Shown here: piece by piece, positions 49,152 to 60,240 of the stretch | How the letters are laid out: the number at the start of each line of letters is the position of its first letter | How positions within the stretch are numbered: position 1 is the stretch's first letter | Source: Neoarius graeffei | Taxonomy: Eukaryota; Chordata; Actinopteri; Siluriformes; Ariidae | Direction of reading: 5' to 3' | DNA: 64,000 bases | Assembly: GCF_027579695.1 (NCBI RefSeq) | Contig: NC_083579.1 | Coordinates: forward strand, 69,886,871 to 69,950,870 | The notes under the pieces: model-generated | What the model saw: the letters and a program-made list of their open reading frames with translations, nothing else | Databases searched by the model: none | What the model was told of the DNA's origin: nothing | Made by a program: the position numbers and the translations under genes

Positions 49152-52100
49152 TGTTGATAAATGTGAGCTTCAACAAAATGATAAGAGCACCTCTCTGAGT
49201 GTCACGTTTACGTAAAAAAAAGGTGTGCGTGCACGAGCATGGTCGCGCGTAAAAGTGTCCCGGTTTCAGACTAGGGAAATCTGGTCACCCTACAAAAGAC
49301 TGGCGCGCCATCTTTCGAATCGAGCCGGAAGTTTTGTTTGTTTTGATAGCGATCAGGAAAATTTGAAAAAAGTAGGCAGTAATCGTCATTTAAACTCATT
49401 TTTGTGCAATATTTCATTTGGAAAACAGTTTTCAAAATGGTGGCACTGACACCTGGCTGACACTTCACGTTTCGAAGTCTCGCACAAGTCTTGTGAAGAT
49501 TGCGCGGATAAGCGATGCCTGCCGTGGACCAAACGAACTAAATTCAACATGGCTAAAAACCAAATAGGCCGATAAGTATAATATTTAATTGCAATTAGTT
49601 GCCAATACGAGTCATGATATAAGGTTACTAAAACCGAAAACGTAATTGAATAACACATTGTAGCGCGAATAAAGTGTGGGTGGAGCACAGAGGACGGCAG
49701 GACAACGTCTAGAGGCAGAGAAGGCTTATTTATTTTTACAACTTTTCAGTCTAACTGCGGTGTAAGCCCATATACACACACAAACACACTCTGCATCCGG
49801 TCCCGGGTCGCGCTCCCTCTGCTCTTTCTCTGCCTCCTTAAATAGGGAGCGGTTACTGGGAAAACACACACACACAAAACACAGGTTAACTACCGTCAGG
49901 TATAGCGATTCTGCCACTCACCTTCCCTGGCTCCGCCCTCCTGTCACAGACCGGCGCTTGACCACGCCCCCGCTGCCACATACCCCCACCGCCCGACTCA
50001 GGCCGGGCGCCCATCCGGCCTGCCGCCAACCCCCCCCCCCTTGACGGGAGAGGAAGTCCGCCACGACCATCTGCACCCCCGGCCTGTGGACCACCTTGAA
50101 GTTGAAGGGTTGGCGTGCCAGATACCAACGGGTGATCCGCGCATTGGCATCCTTCATGCGGTGGAGCCACTGGAGGGGCGCGTGGTCCGAACAGAGGGTG
50201 AAAGGGCGCCCCAGCAGGTAGTAACGGAGGGCGAGGACCGCCCACTTGATCGCCAGGCACTCCTTCTCAATCGTGCGCCCCTCATGCACTGACAGCTTCC
50301 AGCTGATGTATAGGAACGGGCGATCCTCCCCCTCCACCTGCTGGGACAAAACGGCCCCCAGCCCTCTGTCCGACGCATCCGTCTGTAACATAAAAGGGAG
50401 AGAGAAGTCAGGGGAGTGTAAAAGTGGCCCCCCACAAAGTGCAGCCTTTACCTCAGAGAAAGCCTGCTGGCACTGCTCCGTCCACTGGACCGGATCTGGC
50501 GCCCCTTTTTTAGTGAGGTCAGTCAGCGGGCTGGTGACGTCCGAATAATTAGGTATAAACCTACGATAGTAGCCAGCCAGCCCCAGGAACTGTCTCACCC
50601 CCTTTTTCGTCTTGGGCCTCGGGCAGGCCGCAATCGCTGCTGTCTTATTAATTTGGGGACGCACCTGCCCGTTGCCCAAGTGGAAGCCCAGATACCGTAC
50701 TTCCACCCGCCCAATCGCACACTTCTTTGGGTTGGCAGTGAGTCCCGCCCATCTCAGCAACCTAAGGACGTCCCTCAGGTGTTGCAGGTGCCGCTGCCAG
50801 TTATTACTATAAATGATAATGTCGTCTAGGTAAGCGGCCGCATAGGTGGTGTGGGGCCGGAGGACCCGATCCATCAGCCGCTGAAACGTAGCGGGCGCCC
50901 CAAACAGCCCAAATGGAAGTGTGACGAACTGGTGTAAGCCGAACGGTGTGGAAAAGGCCGTTTTCTCCCGAGATAATGGAGTCAAGGGGATCTGCCAATA
51001 TCCCTTCGTCAAATCCAGTGTCGAGTAAAAGCGAGCCGTGCCTAGTCAATCGAGCAGCTCATCAATACGAGGCATTGGGTACGCGTCGAATTTAGACACC
51101 GCGTTGACTTTTCTATAGTCCACACAGAACCGGACGGAGCCGTCGGCCTTGGGAACCAAGACCACCGGGCTGCTCCAGTCACTGTGGGACTCCTCGACGA
51201 TGCCCATTTCGAGCATGGCCTGAAGTTCTTCCCGAACCACCTTTTTTTTGTGTTCGGGTAATCTATAAGGACGGCTACGCACTACCACCCCCGGGGGCGT
51301 CTCTATGTGGTGTTCTATGAGGTTAGTGCGACCGGGCAGGGGCGAGAACACATCAGAAAACTCGGCCTGCAACTGGGCGACCTCCGTGAGTTGGGTCGGG
51401 GAGAGGTGGTCTCCACAGGGGACCGGAGAGGTACGTGATGCCAATGTCCCTTTTTGAACCTCCGGCCCCAGCTCCGCCTTCTCCGGAACTACCAACACCA
51501 ACGCCATGGGGACCTCCTCGTTCCAGAGTTTCAGCAGATTGAGGTGGTAGATCTGTAGTGCCCCCTCACTGTCCGTTTGCCTAACCTCATAGTCGACGTC
51601 CCCGACTCGCCGTGTGACCTCAAAGGGTCCTTGCCACTTGGCGATTAATTTGGAGCTCGACGTGGGCAACAGGACGAGTACCTTATCTCCCGGAGTGAAC
51701 TCTCTAAGGCGTGTGCCCTTGTTGTACAGGCGGGCTTGCCGTTCCTGGGCCTGCCGCAAATTCTCCTGAGTTCGGTGAGTGAGCGTGTGGAGTTTTGCAC
51801 GCAGGTCCATAACGTACTGAATTTCGTTTTTGCTCTGTGAAGGTCCCTCCTCCCAATTTTCCCGCAGTACATCTAAGATGCCGTGCGGCTTACGCACGGG
51901 GAGAACCCCGTGGAGGCTTGGGGGACCTCTCGCACTGCAAATAACAAGGGTTTGAGCCACTAATCCCAGTTATGCGCGTCCTCACTTACGAATTTTTTGA
52001 TAATATTCTTGAGGGTGCGATTGAACCATTCAACTAAATCGTCCGTCTGTGGGTGATAAACGCTGGTGCGGATCGGCTTAATACCCAGTAGCCCATACAG

Positions 52101-53013
52101 TTCGCGCAGTGTTCGTGACATAAACGAGGTGCCTTGGTCAGTCAGAATCTCTTTCGGGATTCCAACCCGGGAGATGACGTGGAAGAGGGCCTCTGCAATA
52201 CTGCGTGCTGAGATATTGCGAAGAGGCACCTCTTCCGGGTATTGCGTTGCATAGTCCACCAGAACCAATATAAAGCGGTACCCTCGTGTTGACCGATCTA
52301 ATGGCCCAACGAGATCCATGCCAATTCTTTCGAACGGGGTCTCGATTAATGGTAGGGGGCGCAAGGGCGCTTTTGGAATGGCCACTGGATTTACTAATTG
52401 GCATTCGCGGCACGCCGTACACCACTTACGGACGTCGCCGCGAATCCCCGGCCAATAGAATCGGGCCATTATCCGGGCTAGTGTCTTATCCTGCCCGAGG
52501 TGTCCAGCCATGGGATTAAAGTGAGCCGCCTGGAATACCAATTCCCGGCGGCTCTTTGGAATTAACAACTGGATGACTCGCTCTTTCGTCTGAGTGTCCT
52601 GCGTCACTCGGTATAATCCATCCTTCACAATGGAAAAATAGGGGAAGGACGGGGTGGCGTTCGGCTGGAGCATTTGACCATCGATTACTCTCACTTGGTC
52701 AAACGCGTGTCGCAGAGTCTCGTCTCGCGATTGTTCCAGTGGGAAATCCGCGAGGGATTCCCCAATAGAAAGAGGAAGGGCCGGCAGCTCCTCACTCTGT
52801 CGCGGAGATGACGTAGACAGCTCTGCGACCGCAGCTCCAGCCAAAGCGACACCGGGACCTTCCCTTGTCAACCGGCAGGACCCACTCTTTACTAGGCGTG
52901 CCATTAAAACCTGAAATCCCGGCCAATCAGTCCCCAAGATTAAAGAGTGGGTAAGGTGAGGATTAACCGCCGCCTTCACTATAGATTTTTCCCCTCTGAA
53001 ATATATGTGGACC

Positions 53014-56000
53014 GACACCAACGGGCCCCTCCTAGAACTGCCACCTTATTGTGGTGGAGGGGTTTGTGTGCTTGAATGATCCTAGGAGCTATGTTGTCGG
53101 GGGCATTATGCCCCTGGTAGGGTTTCCCAAGGCAGACAGGTCCTAGGTGACAGGCCAGACCAAGAGCAGTTCACCAAAAACCCCCTATGGAGAAAAAATC
53201 CAGGACCGTGACGTCGCCCGGTAGGACGCAGCCGGGGCCCCACCCTGGAGCCAGGCCCGGGGTTGGGGCTCGTATGCGAGCGCTTGGTGGCCGGGCCTTT
53301 GCCCATGGGGCCCGGCCGGGCTCAGCCCGAAGAGGTGACGTGGGCCCGACCTCCTGTGGGTTCACCACCCACAGAGGTAGCAGTAGGGGTTTGGTGCAAT
53401 GTGGATTGGGTGGCAGTCGAAGGCAGGGGCCTCGACGACCTGATCCCCGGACACAGCGGCTGGCTGTTGGGACATGGAATGTCACTTCGCTGGGGGGGAA
53501 GGAGCCTGAGCTTGTGCGGGAGGTTGAGAGGTACCGGCTAGAGATAGTCGGGCTCACCTCCACGCATAGCTTGGGCTCTGGAACCCAGCTCCTCGAGAGG
53601 GGCTGGACTTTCCACTTCTCTGGAGTCGCCCATGGTGAGCGGCGGCGGGCTGGTGTGGGCTTGCTTATAGCTCCCCAGCTCAGCCGCCATGTGTTGGAGT
53701 TTACCCCAGTGAACGAGAGGGTCGCCTCTCTGCGCCTTCGGATTGGGGAGAGGGCTCTTGCTGTTGTTTGTGCCTACGGGCCAAATAGCAGTATAGAGTA
53801 TCCGGCCTTCTTGGAGTCCCTGGGAGAGGTACTGAGGGGTGCTCAGACTGGGGACTCCATTGTGCTACTGGGGGACTTCAATGCTCACGTGGGCGACGAC
53901 AGTGACACCTGGAGGGGCGTGGTTGGGAGGAACGGCCTCCCCGATCTGAACCCGAGTGGTGTTTTGTTATTGGACTTCTGTGCTAGTCACGGTTTGTCCA
54001 TAACGAACACCATGTTCGAGCATAGGGGTGTCCATAAGTGCACGTGGCACCAGGACACCTTAGGTCGGAGGTCGATGATCGACTTTGTAGTCGTTTCATC
54101 TGATCTCCGGCCCTATGTCTTGGACACTCGGGTGAAGAGAGGGGCTGAGCTGTCAACTGATCACCACCTGGTGGTGAGTTGGATCCGCTGGCAGAGGAGG
54201 AAGCTGGACAGACCTGGCAGGCCCAAACGTATGGTGAGGGTCTGCTGGGAACGTCTGGCCGAGCACTCTGTTGGGGAGGTCTTTAACTCCCACCTCCGGG
54301 AGAGCTTTTCCCAGCTTCCGAGGGAGACGGGGGACATTGAGTCTGAGTGGACCATGTTCTCTACCTCCATTGTGGACGCAGCTGTTCGGAGCTGTGGCCG
54401 CAAGGTCTCCGGTGCCTGTCGTGGCGGCAATCCCCGAACCCGGTGGTGGACACCGGAAGTAAGGGATGCCGTCAAGCTGAAGAAGGAGTCCTATCGGGCC
54501 ATGTTGACCTCCGGGACTCCTGAGGCAGCCGACGGGTATCGGCAGGCCAGGCGTGCTGCAGCTCGGGCAGTTGCGGAGGCAAAAACTCGGAACTGGGAGG
54601 AGTTCGGGGAGGCCATGGAGAAGGACTATCGGTCGGCCTCGAAGAAATTCTGGCAAACCGTCCGGCGCCTCAGGAGGGGGAAGCAGTACTCTGCCAACAC
54701 TGTTTACAGTGCGGGTGGGGAGCTGTTGACCTCGACTGGGGACATTGTCGGGCGGTGGAAGGAATACTTTGAGGGTCTCCTCAATCCCACCGTCATGTCT
54801 TCCACTGAGGAGACTGAGGCTGATGACTCAGAGGTGGACTCGTCCATTACCCAAGCCGAAGTCACTGAGGTGGTTTGCAAGCTCCTCGGTGGCAAGGCAC
54901 TGGGGGTGGATGAGATCCGCCCTGAGTATCTCAAGTCTCTGGATGTTGTGGGGCTGTCTTGGTTGACACGCCTCTGCAGCATCGCGTGGCGGTCGGGGAC
55001 AGTGCCTCTGGAGTGGCAGACTGGGGTGGTGGTCCCTCTTTTTAAGAAAGGGGACCGGAGAGTGTGCTCCAATTATAGGGGAATCACACTTCTCAGCCTC
55101 CCAGGGAAAGTTTACTCCAGGGTACTGGAGAGGAGAATTCGACCAATAGTCGAACCTCGGATCCAGGAGGAACAATGCGGTTTTCGTCCTGGTCGCGGAA
55201 CACTGGACCAGCTCTATACCCTTCATAGGGTGCTCGAGGGTTCATGGGAGTTTGCCCAACCAGTCCACATGTGCTTTGTGGATCTGGAGAAGGCATTCGA
55301 CCGTGTCCCCCGTGGTATTCTGTGGGGGGTGCTTCGGGAGTATGGGGTTCGGGGCTCTTTGCTAAGGGCTGTCCGGTCCCTGTACGAACGGAGCAGGAGT
55401 CTGGTTCGCATTGCCGGCAGTAAGTCAGACCTGTTCCCAGTGCATGTTGGACTCCGTCAGGGCTGCCCTTTGTCACCGGTTCTGTTCATAATTTTTATGG
55501 ACAGAATTTCTAGGCGCAGCCAGGGGCCGGAAGGAATCCTGTTTGGGAACCACAGGATTTCATCTCTGCTTTTTGCGGATGATGTTGTCCTGTTGGCTTC
55601 TTCAAACCAGGACCTTCAGCATGCACTGGGGCGGTTTGCAGTCGAGTGTGAAGCGGCTGGGATGAGAATCAGCAGCTCCACGTCCGAGGCCATGGTTCTC
55701 GACCGGAAAAGGGTGGCTTGCCCTCTCCAGGTTGGTGGAGAAGTCCTGCCTCAAGTGGAGGAGTTTAAGTATCTCGGGATCTTGTTCACGAGTGAGGGAA
55801 GGATGGAGCATGAGATCGACAGGCGGATCGGTGCAGCCTCCGCAGTGATGCGGTCGCTTTACCGGTCCGTCGTGGTGAAGGAGCTGAGCCAAAAGGCGAA
55901 GCTCTCAATTTACCGGTTGATCTACGTTCCGACTCTCACCTATGGTCATGAGCTTTGGGTAATGACCGAAAGAACAAGATCGCGGATACAAGCGGCTGAA

Positions 56001-56393
56001 ATGAGTTTCCTTCGCAGGGTGGCTGGGCGCTCCCTTAGAGATAGGGTGAGAAGCACAGTCACTCGGGAGGAGCTCGGAGTAGAGCCGCTGCTCCTCCACA
56101 TCGAGAGGAACCAGCTGAGGTGGCTCGGGCATCTTTTTCGGATGCCTCCTGGACGCCTCCCTGGGGAGGTGTTCCAGGCATGTCCCCCCGGGAGGAGGCC
56201 CCGGGGAAGACCCAGGACACGCTGGAGGGACTATGTCTCTCGGCTGGCCTGGGAACGCCTCGGTGTTCTTCCCGAGGAGCTGGCCGAGGTGTCTGGGGAA
56301 AGGGAAGTTTGGGCTTCCATGCTTAGACTGCTGCCTCCGCGACCCGGTCCCGGATAAGCGGAAGAAGACGAGACGAGACGAGACACCAACGGG
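53014..56393 (+). mobile_element. Rex3-like (RTE-clade) LINE, full length
   Basis: The element 53026-56381 is flanked by the 12-bp duplication GACACCAACGGG (53014-53025, 56382-56393). It has a 5' UTR of about 160 bp starting CCCCTCCTAGAACTGCCACC, one open frame, and a 3' end CCCGGATAAGCGGAAGAAGA followed by ACGAG repeats. It lies antisense to the Gmr1-like host. Confidence 0.92.
53187..56357 (+). CDS. Rex3-like LINE protein: endonuclease and reverse transcriptase
   Basis: 1056 codons without stop. The N-terminal about 90 residues are low-complexity. An APE-type endonuclease follows ([44 protein letters not shown]; about 95-330), a linker, then RT with [52 protein letters not shown] and [12 protein letters not shown] (about 600-800), and a C-terminal region ending [10 protein letters not shown]...[11 protein letters not shown]. 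This protein nicks DNA and copies its own RNA onto the target. The start codon is the first ATG; a later one could be used. All core motifs are intact. Confidence 0.93.
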   Translation: MEKKSRTVTSPGRTQPGPHPGARPGVGARMRALGGRAFAHGARPGSARRGDVGPTSCGFTTHRGSSRGLVQCGLGGSRRQGPRRPDPRTQRLAVGTWNVTSLGGKEPELVREVERYRLEIVGLTSTHSLGSGTQLLERGWTFHFSGVAHGERRRAGVGLLIAPQLSRHVLEFTPVNERVASLRLRIGERALAVVCAYGPNSSIEYPAFLESLGEVLRGAQTGDSIVLLGDFNAHVGDDSDTWRGVVGRNGLPDLNPSGVLLLDFCASHGLSITNTMFEHRGVHKCTWHQDTLGRRSMIDFVVVSSDLRPYVLDTRVKRGAELSTDHHLVVSWIRWQRRKLDRPGRPKRMVRVCWERLAEHSVGEVFNSHLRESFSQLPRETGDIESEWTMFSTSIVDAAVRSCGRKVSGACRGGNPRTRWWTPEVRDAVKLKKESYRAMLTSGTPEAADGYRQARRAAARAVAEAKTRNWEEFGEAMEKDYRSASKKFWQTVRRLRRGKQYSANTVYSAGGELLTSTGDIVGRWKEYFEGLLNPTVMSSTEETEADDSEVDSSITQAEVTEVVCKLLGGKALGVDEIRPEYLKSLDVVGLSWLTRLCSIAWRSGTVPLEWQTGVVVPLFKKGDRRVCSNYRGITLLSLPGKVYSRVLERRIRPIVEPRIQEEQCGFRPGRGTLDQLYTLHRVLEGSWEFAQPVHMCFVDLEKAFDRVPRGILWGVLREYGVRGSLLRAVRSLYERSRSLVRIAGSKSDLFPVHVGLRQGCPLSPVLFIIFMDRISRRSQGPEGILFGNHRISSLLFADDVVLLASSNQDLQHALGRFAVECEAAGMRISSSTSEAMVLDRKRVACPLQVGGEVLPQVEEFKYLGILFTSEGRMEHEIDRRIGAASAVMRSLYRSVVVKELSQKAKLSIYRLIYVPTLTYGHELWVMTERTRSRIQAAEMSFLRRVAGRSLRDRVRSTVTREELGVEPLLLHIERNQLRWLGHLFRMPPGRLPGEVFQACPPGRRPRGRPRTRWRDYVSRLAWERLGVLPEELAEVSGEREVWASMLRLLPPRPGPG

Positions 56394-58556
56394 TAGCTGT
56401 GAACATCCCCGTGCACACACAACACCTTCACCCCCTGTGCTCCCCCCAGTGCCTCGTCTTGCACCAGGCTTTGGCGCATCGAGGTCTGATTGCAACCCGA
56501 ATCCACCAACGCCTGATATGTAGCCCCTTGTACACTCACCGGTATGCGATACGCTCCGGCCCGATCGAGGGCAGCTTCTGGCGCGTCGGGGATCCACACC
56601 ACCACCCCCACCTCCATCGCTGCGCACTGTTGCTGCAGGTGGCCCGGTTGCCCGCAGCACCAGCAAACCGGCCCGGGCCTTCCCTCTGCAGCTGTGTTCT
56701 GGGGCTCACTCACCTGAGGGTGGGGGGAGACAGACACAGAAGGGAGAAACGGGAGGGCCGGCAACGCCTCCGTGGTGGGGGAATGGGGCAAGGACGGGAC
56801 ACAGAAGGGAGGAGAAAGAGAGAGAGAAGAGGAGAGAGAAGACGACATCATCAGCCGTCCTGCCGCCGGAACAGCCGCCAAATGATCCTCCACCAGTCCT
56901 ATGGCTTGATCCAGCGACGCTGGGTGGTGGCACTGGACCCACTCTGCGGTTCCGGCTGGTAAGCGGGCGATGAATTGCTCCAGCGCCACCTGATCGATGA
57001 TTCCCTCGGCGTCGCGATCGTCGGCCCTCAGCCACCGCCAGCAGGCGTCCCGGAGCTGCTGGCCGAACTCGAACGGGCTGCCGGCTTCCTCCATCCGCAG
57101 CGTGCGGAAGCGCTGGCGCTGTTGTTCGGGCGTGCGCCCCACGCGCTGGAGGACAGCCCGGCGAAGGTCGGCGTAGGCCAGCCGGCGGTCGGCGGGGAGC
57201 TGTAGTGTGGCCAGCTGCACCTCTCCTGTCAGGAGGGGGAAGAGGCGCGCTGCTCCATCGGCCACCCCGAGGCTTCGGCGACCTGCTCGAACAAGGTGAT
57301 AAATGCCTCGGGGTCGTCCTGCGGGCCCATCTTGGTCAAGGTGAGGGGAGACGGGCCCACGGCCGGGGCGCTGGTGGACCCCGCCGACGCGAGGAGATGC
57401 CGGAACGCCTCTCGATCTTCCTACTGGGCCAGCACTAGGGCTTCGAAGCGTCGCTCCTGCTCCTTTCGGAGCGTGACGAGTGCCTGGTGCTGGCTCTGCT
57501 GAGCTGTGGCGAGGGCATGGACCAAGTCCACGAACGGGGAGGATTCCATGGGTCTGCAAAGCTGGTGCTCCACCTTTTCCTGGGTTTTGGCAACACTGTA
57601 GCGCGAATAAAGTGTGGGTGGAGCACAGAGGACGGCAGGACAACGTCTAGAGGCAGAGAAGGCTTATTTATTTTTACAACTTTTCAGTCTAACTGCGGTG
57701 TAAGCCCATATACACACACAAAAACACTCTGCATCCAGTCCCGGGTCGCACTCCCTCTGCTCTCTCTCTGCCTCCTTAAATAGGAAGCGGTTACTGGGAA
57801 AACACACACACACAAAACACAGGTTAACTACCGTCAGGTGTAGCGATTCTGCCACTCACCTTCCCTGGCTCCGCCCTCCTGTCACAGACCGGCGCTTGAC
57901 CACGCCCCCGCTGCCACACACATTAATTAAGAAATAAAGCAAGTTTAAAAATGACTTCAGTTCTCCTTTAAATCCATTATAGCAAAATGGAAAGAATATG
58001 GTACCACTACAACCCTGACAAGAGAAGGCCACCCACCAAAACTCACAGACCGGGCAAGGAGGGCATTAATCAGAGATGTAACAAAGACACCAAAGAACAC
58101 TGAAGGAGCTGCAAAGATCCACCATGGGGATGGGAGTATCTGTCCATAGGACCACTTTAAGCTGTATACTCCACAGAGTGGGGCTTTATGGAAGAGTGGC
58201 CAGAAAAAAGCCATTGCTTAAAGAAAAAAATAAGAAAACACTTTTGGAGTTTGCCCAACAGCATGTGGCAGACTCCCCAAACACATGTAAGAAGATTTTC
58301 TGGTCAGATGTAACTAAAATTTTACTTTCTGTCCATCATGGGAAATGCCATGTGTGGCACAAACCCAACACCCTGAGAACACCATTCCTACAGTGAAGCA
58401 TGGTGGTGGCAGCATCATACTGTGGGGATATTTTTCAGCTGCAGCAACAGGAAAGCTGGTCAGGACTGAAGGAAAGATGGATGGCACTAAATACAAGGCA
58501 ATTCTGGAGAAAAACCTGTTGAAGATGACAAATGGTGTTGGTTACATTGGTTAATG

Positions 58557-58896
58557 ACTGAGTTAGAGCTGGGCGATATGGCCTAAAAAAAAACTTTGAT
58601 TTTTTCACAAAAAATCAGATTTTTGATTTTAATAGATTTTTTCCCCCTACTAAAAATCAAACTACAGATGACAAAGAAATGGTTCAAAACAAGTTTTACC
58701 TTTATTTTGTTTTCACTTAAATTTCCCCTTTGGGGTTAAAGTGCAACCAGAAACCAAAAAGAAGCCAAAAAACAAGCTTGTAGATGAGATGGCAGACCAT
58801 GCCATTGTAAATAGTGAGAACATACAGTAACATTTAGAAAGCTTTCTCCAACATAGCTTAGTTTCAAACTGGCACTGACACAATGCACCCTCAAAC
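58557..58896. other. No gene; possible transposon end
   Basis: GAGCTGGGCGATATGGCC at about 58568 resembles a hAT-type terminus, followed by T/A-rich short repeats (AAAAATCA). The partner end was not found. Confidence 0.35.
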
Positions 58897-59212
58897 TTAA
58901 AGGGGAACAGAGGGCAATATATAGAGTAAATATAACAATAAAACACACATTAACGAACCTTATTCAAGACTTACAAAAGTTTTTGGTTCTAAGGTTGGAA
59001 AGTTATAGTGTTTTGAAAGTAGCTCGAGCAAACTATTTCCGCAGTTTGAACAGCCCGCCATGATATTAATTTTATCCAATCAGAATGCACGTTCATTTTC
59101 TCTGCGTAACACTCATGACGTATGTATGTGCCCAGTTGTGTTGGCTCATTGAGGTTGGGAATAGCACGTGTGAATCGGAAAGTAGGATGAATTGTAAGTG
59201 ATCGGCTACACA

Positions 59213-59313
59213 ATGCCACAGTGTGTTGCTTTCGGGTGTAATAACAGGACCGATGGAAAGCATAACGATCCTCCAGATGTGTCTTTTCACTCGTTTCTGC
59301 TGAAAAACACCAA
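59213..59313 (+). CDS. THAP zinc-finger first exon (remnant 3)
   Basis: The ATG at 59213 gives MPQCVAFGCNNRTDGKHNDP and then PDVSFHSFLLKNT, ending in phase 2 at a canonical GTGAGT donor. The pattern C-x4-C ... SFHSFL is the first half of a THAP domain, which is often split by an intron at this point. No second exon with the distal Cys-x2-His was found nearby, so it is probably an orphan exon. Confidence 0.65.
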
Positions 59314-59482
59314 GTGAGTTCGAGCTTTCTTCTCTTCTTTCGTCATCACCGGAGTCGAGAGTACCTCTCCTAAGTTCAAACTGGTACCCTTCTAAGCCAT
59401 AGCCTGCTTGCAGTGTGTCTTGTAGGATCTCTTCGTATGATTCGACAGAGCTGTCGCTTTCACTTGATGCGCCCGATGCCAT
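59311..59482 (-). CDS. Acidic first exon resembling P2X7-tail-like fish repeat proteins
   Basis: The ATG at 59482 on the minus strand gives MASGASSESDSSVESYEEIL, then a GYQFEL motif and GDDERREESS. Fish genomes carry many repeat-associated proteins opening with an acidic Ser stretch and YQFEP ahead of a P2X7-like zinc domain. The exon may end at a GTGTTT donor (59310). It overlaps the THAP exon on the other strand by a few bases. No downstream exon was found. Confidence 0.4.
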
Positions 59483-59740
59483 GATTACACGCTTCTCTCC
59501 TAGTGCAGTGGGTAGGGCTGACGTCACGGTCTTTTAAAAATGGCGACTCTTGTGCCGTTTAGCGTACCGACTATTATATTTACAATTACCAAGATATTTT
59601 GTTGTTTTCTAGTATATAAATTTGATAGAATACTTAAGAATATGTTACTTTGTCACATCAGCAACTGTATATATTATATTTGGTACCCCTTAAAAAAATA
59701 AATAACCCCCTCAAAAATAAATAATAAATATGTTATTTAC

Positions 59741-60106
59741 TGGGCGGCACGGTGGTGTAGTGGTTAGCGCTGTAAGCAAGAAGGTCCGGGTTCAAGCCCC
59801 GTGGCCGGCGAGGGCCTTTCTGTGCGGAGTTTGCATGTTCTCCCCATGTCTGCGTGGGTTTCCTCCGGGTGCTCCAGTTTCCCCCACAGTCCAAAGACAT
59901 GCAGGTTAGGTTAACTGGTGACTCTAAATTGACCGTAGGTGTGAGTGTGAATGGTTGTCTGTGTCTATGTGTCAGCCCAGTGATGACCTGGTGACTTGTC
60001 CAAGGTGTACCCCGCCTTTTGCCCATAGTAAGCTGGGATAGGCTCCAGCTTGCCTGCGACCCTGTAGAACAGGATAAAGCGGCTAGAGGTGATGAGATGA
60101 GATGAG
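59741..60106 (+). repeat. tRNA-derived SINE, copy H
   Basis: Full SINE flanked by ATGTTATTTAC on both sides; the head lacks the CGCCTCACA segment (GCGCTGTAAGCAAGAAGG). Confidence 0.92.
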
Positions 60107-60240
60107 ATGTTATTTACCAGCTTGGAGGTCCGTATCATGAAATACCGTGACCGGTATTTCTGGGCCGAGGTCAGTATTCAAGGCCGAGGTCACGGTATTT
60201 CACCATACAGACCGACCTTAAGCTGGTAAATAACACATTT
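60107..60240. repeat. Palindromic transposon end
   Basis: TGTTATTTACCAGCTTGGAG pairs with AAGCTGGTAAATAACA at the right, and ATACCGTGACC pairs with GGTCACGGTAT inside, giving a 130-bp inverted repeat. Confidence 0.75.

Larger units (their letters stand above)
46103..49300 (+). mobile_element. hAT transposon with 8-bp duplication CAAAAGAC
   Basis: Ends TAGTGTGACCAGACGTCCCG (46111) and ATCTGGTCACCCTA (ending 49292) are inverted. CAAAAGAC lies at 46103-46110 and 49293-49300. A transposase first exon survives; the rest is replaced by nested elements and a SINE. Confidence 0.9.
49990..57549 (-). pseudogene. Gmr1-like Gag-Pol, copy 3, inactivated
   Basis: Same domain order as copies 1 and 2. Lesions seen: a stop in Gag where a Gln pair is expected (CAG TAG GAA, near 57424); a 7-bp loss near 57250 shifting the gag frame; the LINE inserted just downstream (in pol order) of VDSGCNQT; a TAG at about 51960 replacing Lys before TGG; a 16-bp loss near 51896 shifting frame; a TGA (51048-51046) replacing Arg in LLDRLG; and a shorter C-run near 50035 that changes the C-terminus. 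Protease Asp and RT YLDDIIIYS remain. It cannot encode a polyprotein. Confidence 0.9.
49654..57923 (-). mobile_element. Gmr1-like Ty3/gypsy retrotransposon, copy 3, interrupted by a Rex3-like LINE
   Basis: 322-bp LTRs at 49659-49980 and 57597-57918, flanked by CACAT (49654-49658 and 57919-57923). The LTRs differ at about six positions. The internal region is decayed and split at the protease by the LINE (53026-56381). Confidence 0.9.
45845..57971. mobile_element. TTAA-flanked DNA transposon (Kolobok/piggyBac-like), inside the Tc1-like transposase
   Basis: CGGAGAACTGAAGGCA (45849) and its counterpart GACTTCAGTTCTCCT (ending 57967) are inverted, with TTAA at 45845-45848 and 57968-57971. Excising it rejoins the Tc1-like coding sequence. 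It hosts a hAT element and Gmr1-like copy 3. No transposase of its own is recognisable in 45849-46102 or 49301-49653. Confidence 0.75.
44938..58556 (+). mobile_element. Tc1-like transposon split by later insertions
   Basis: TA plus CAGTGTCTTGCAAAAGTA at 44938 is a Tc1-type left end. A LINE tail interrupts it at about 44957-45350. The 5' region continues to TTAA at 45845-45848 and resumes at 57968-57971. The 3' end is lost at about 58556. Confidence 0.75.
45726..58556 (+). pseudogene. Tc1-like transposase, split and decayed
   Basis: 5' part 45726-45844: MKTKE and then, in a shifted frame, VRDKVVEKYRSGLGYKKI. 3' part 57972-58556: KWKEYGTTTTLTREGHPPK (paired-like DNA-binding domain), then after several stops [20 protein letters not shown] and [20 protein letters not shown]. 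Multiple frameshifts and stops; the C-terminal acid of the DDE core is beyond the truncation. Confidence 0.8.
58897..59700 (+). mobile_element. TTAA-flanked terminus with THAP exon (Kolobok-like remnant)
   Basis: TTAA at 58897-58900 is followed by AGGGGAACAGAGGGCA, and a THAP first exon begins about 310 bp inside. Kolobok elements combine TTAA targets with THAP-type transposases. The right end was not located, so the end coordinate is nominal. Confidence 0.45.

Noticed and set aside
58713..58948. Hydrophobic short minus-strand frames.
   Set aside because: AT-rich sequence gives Phe/Leu-rich frames by chance; two overlapping frames look equally good and neither has a motif.
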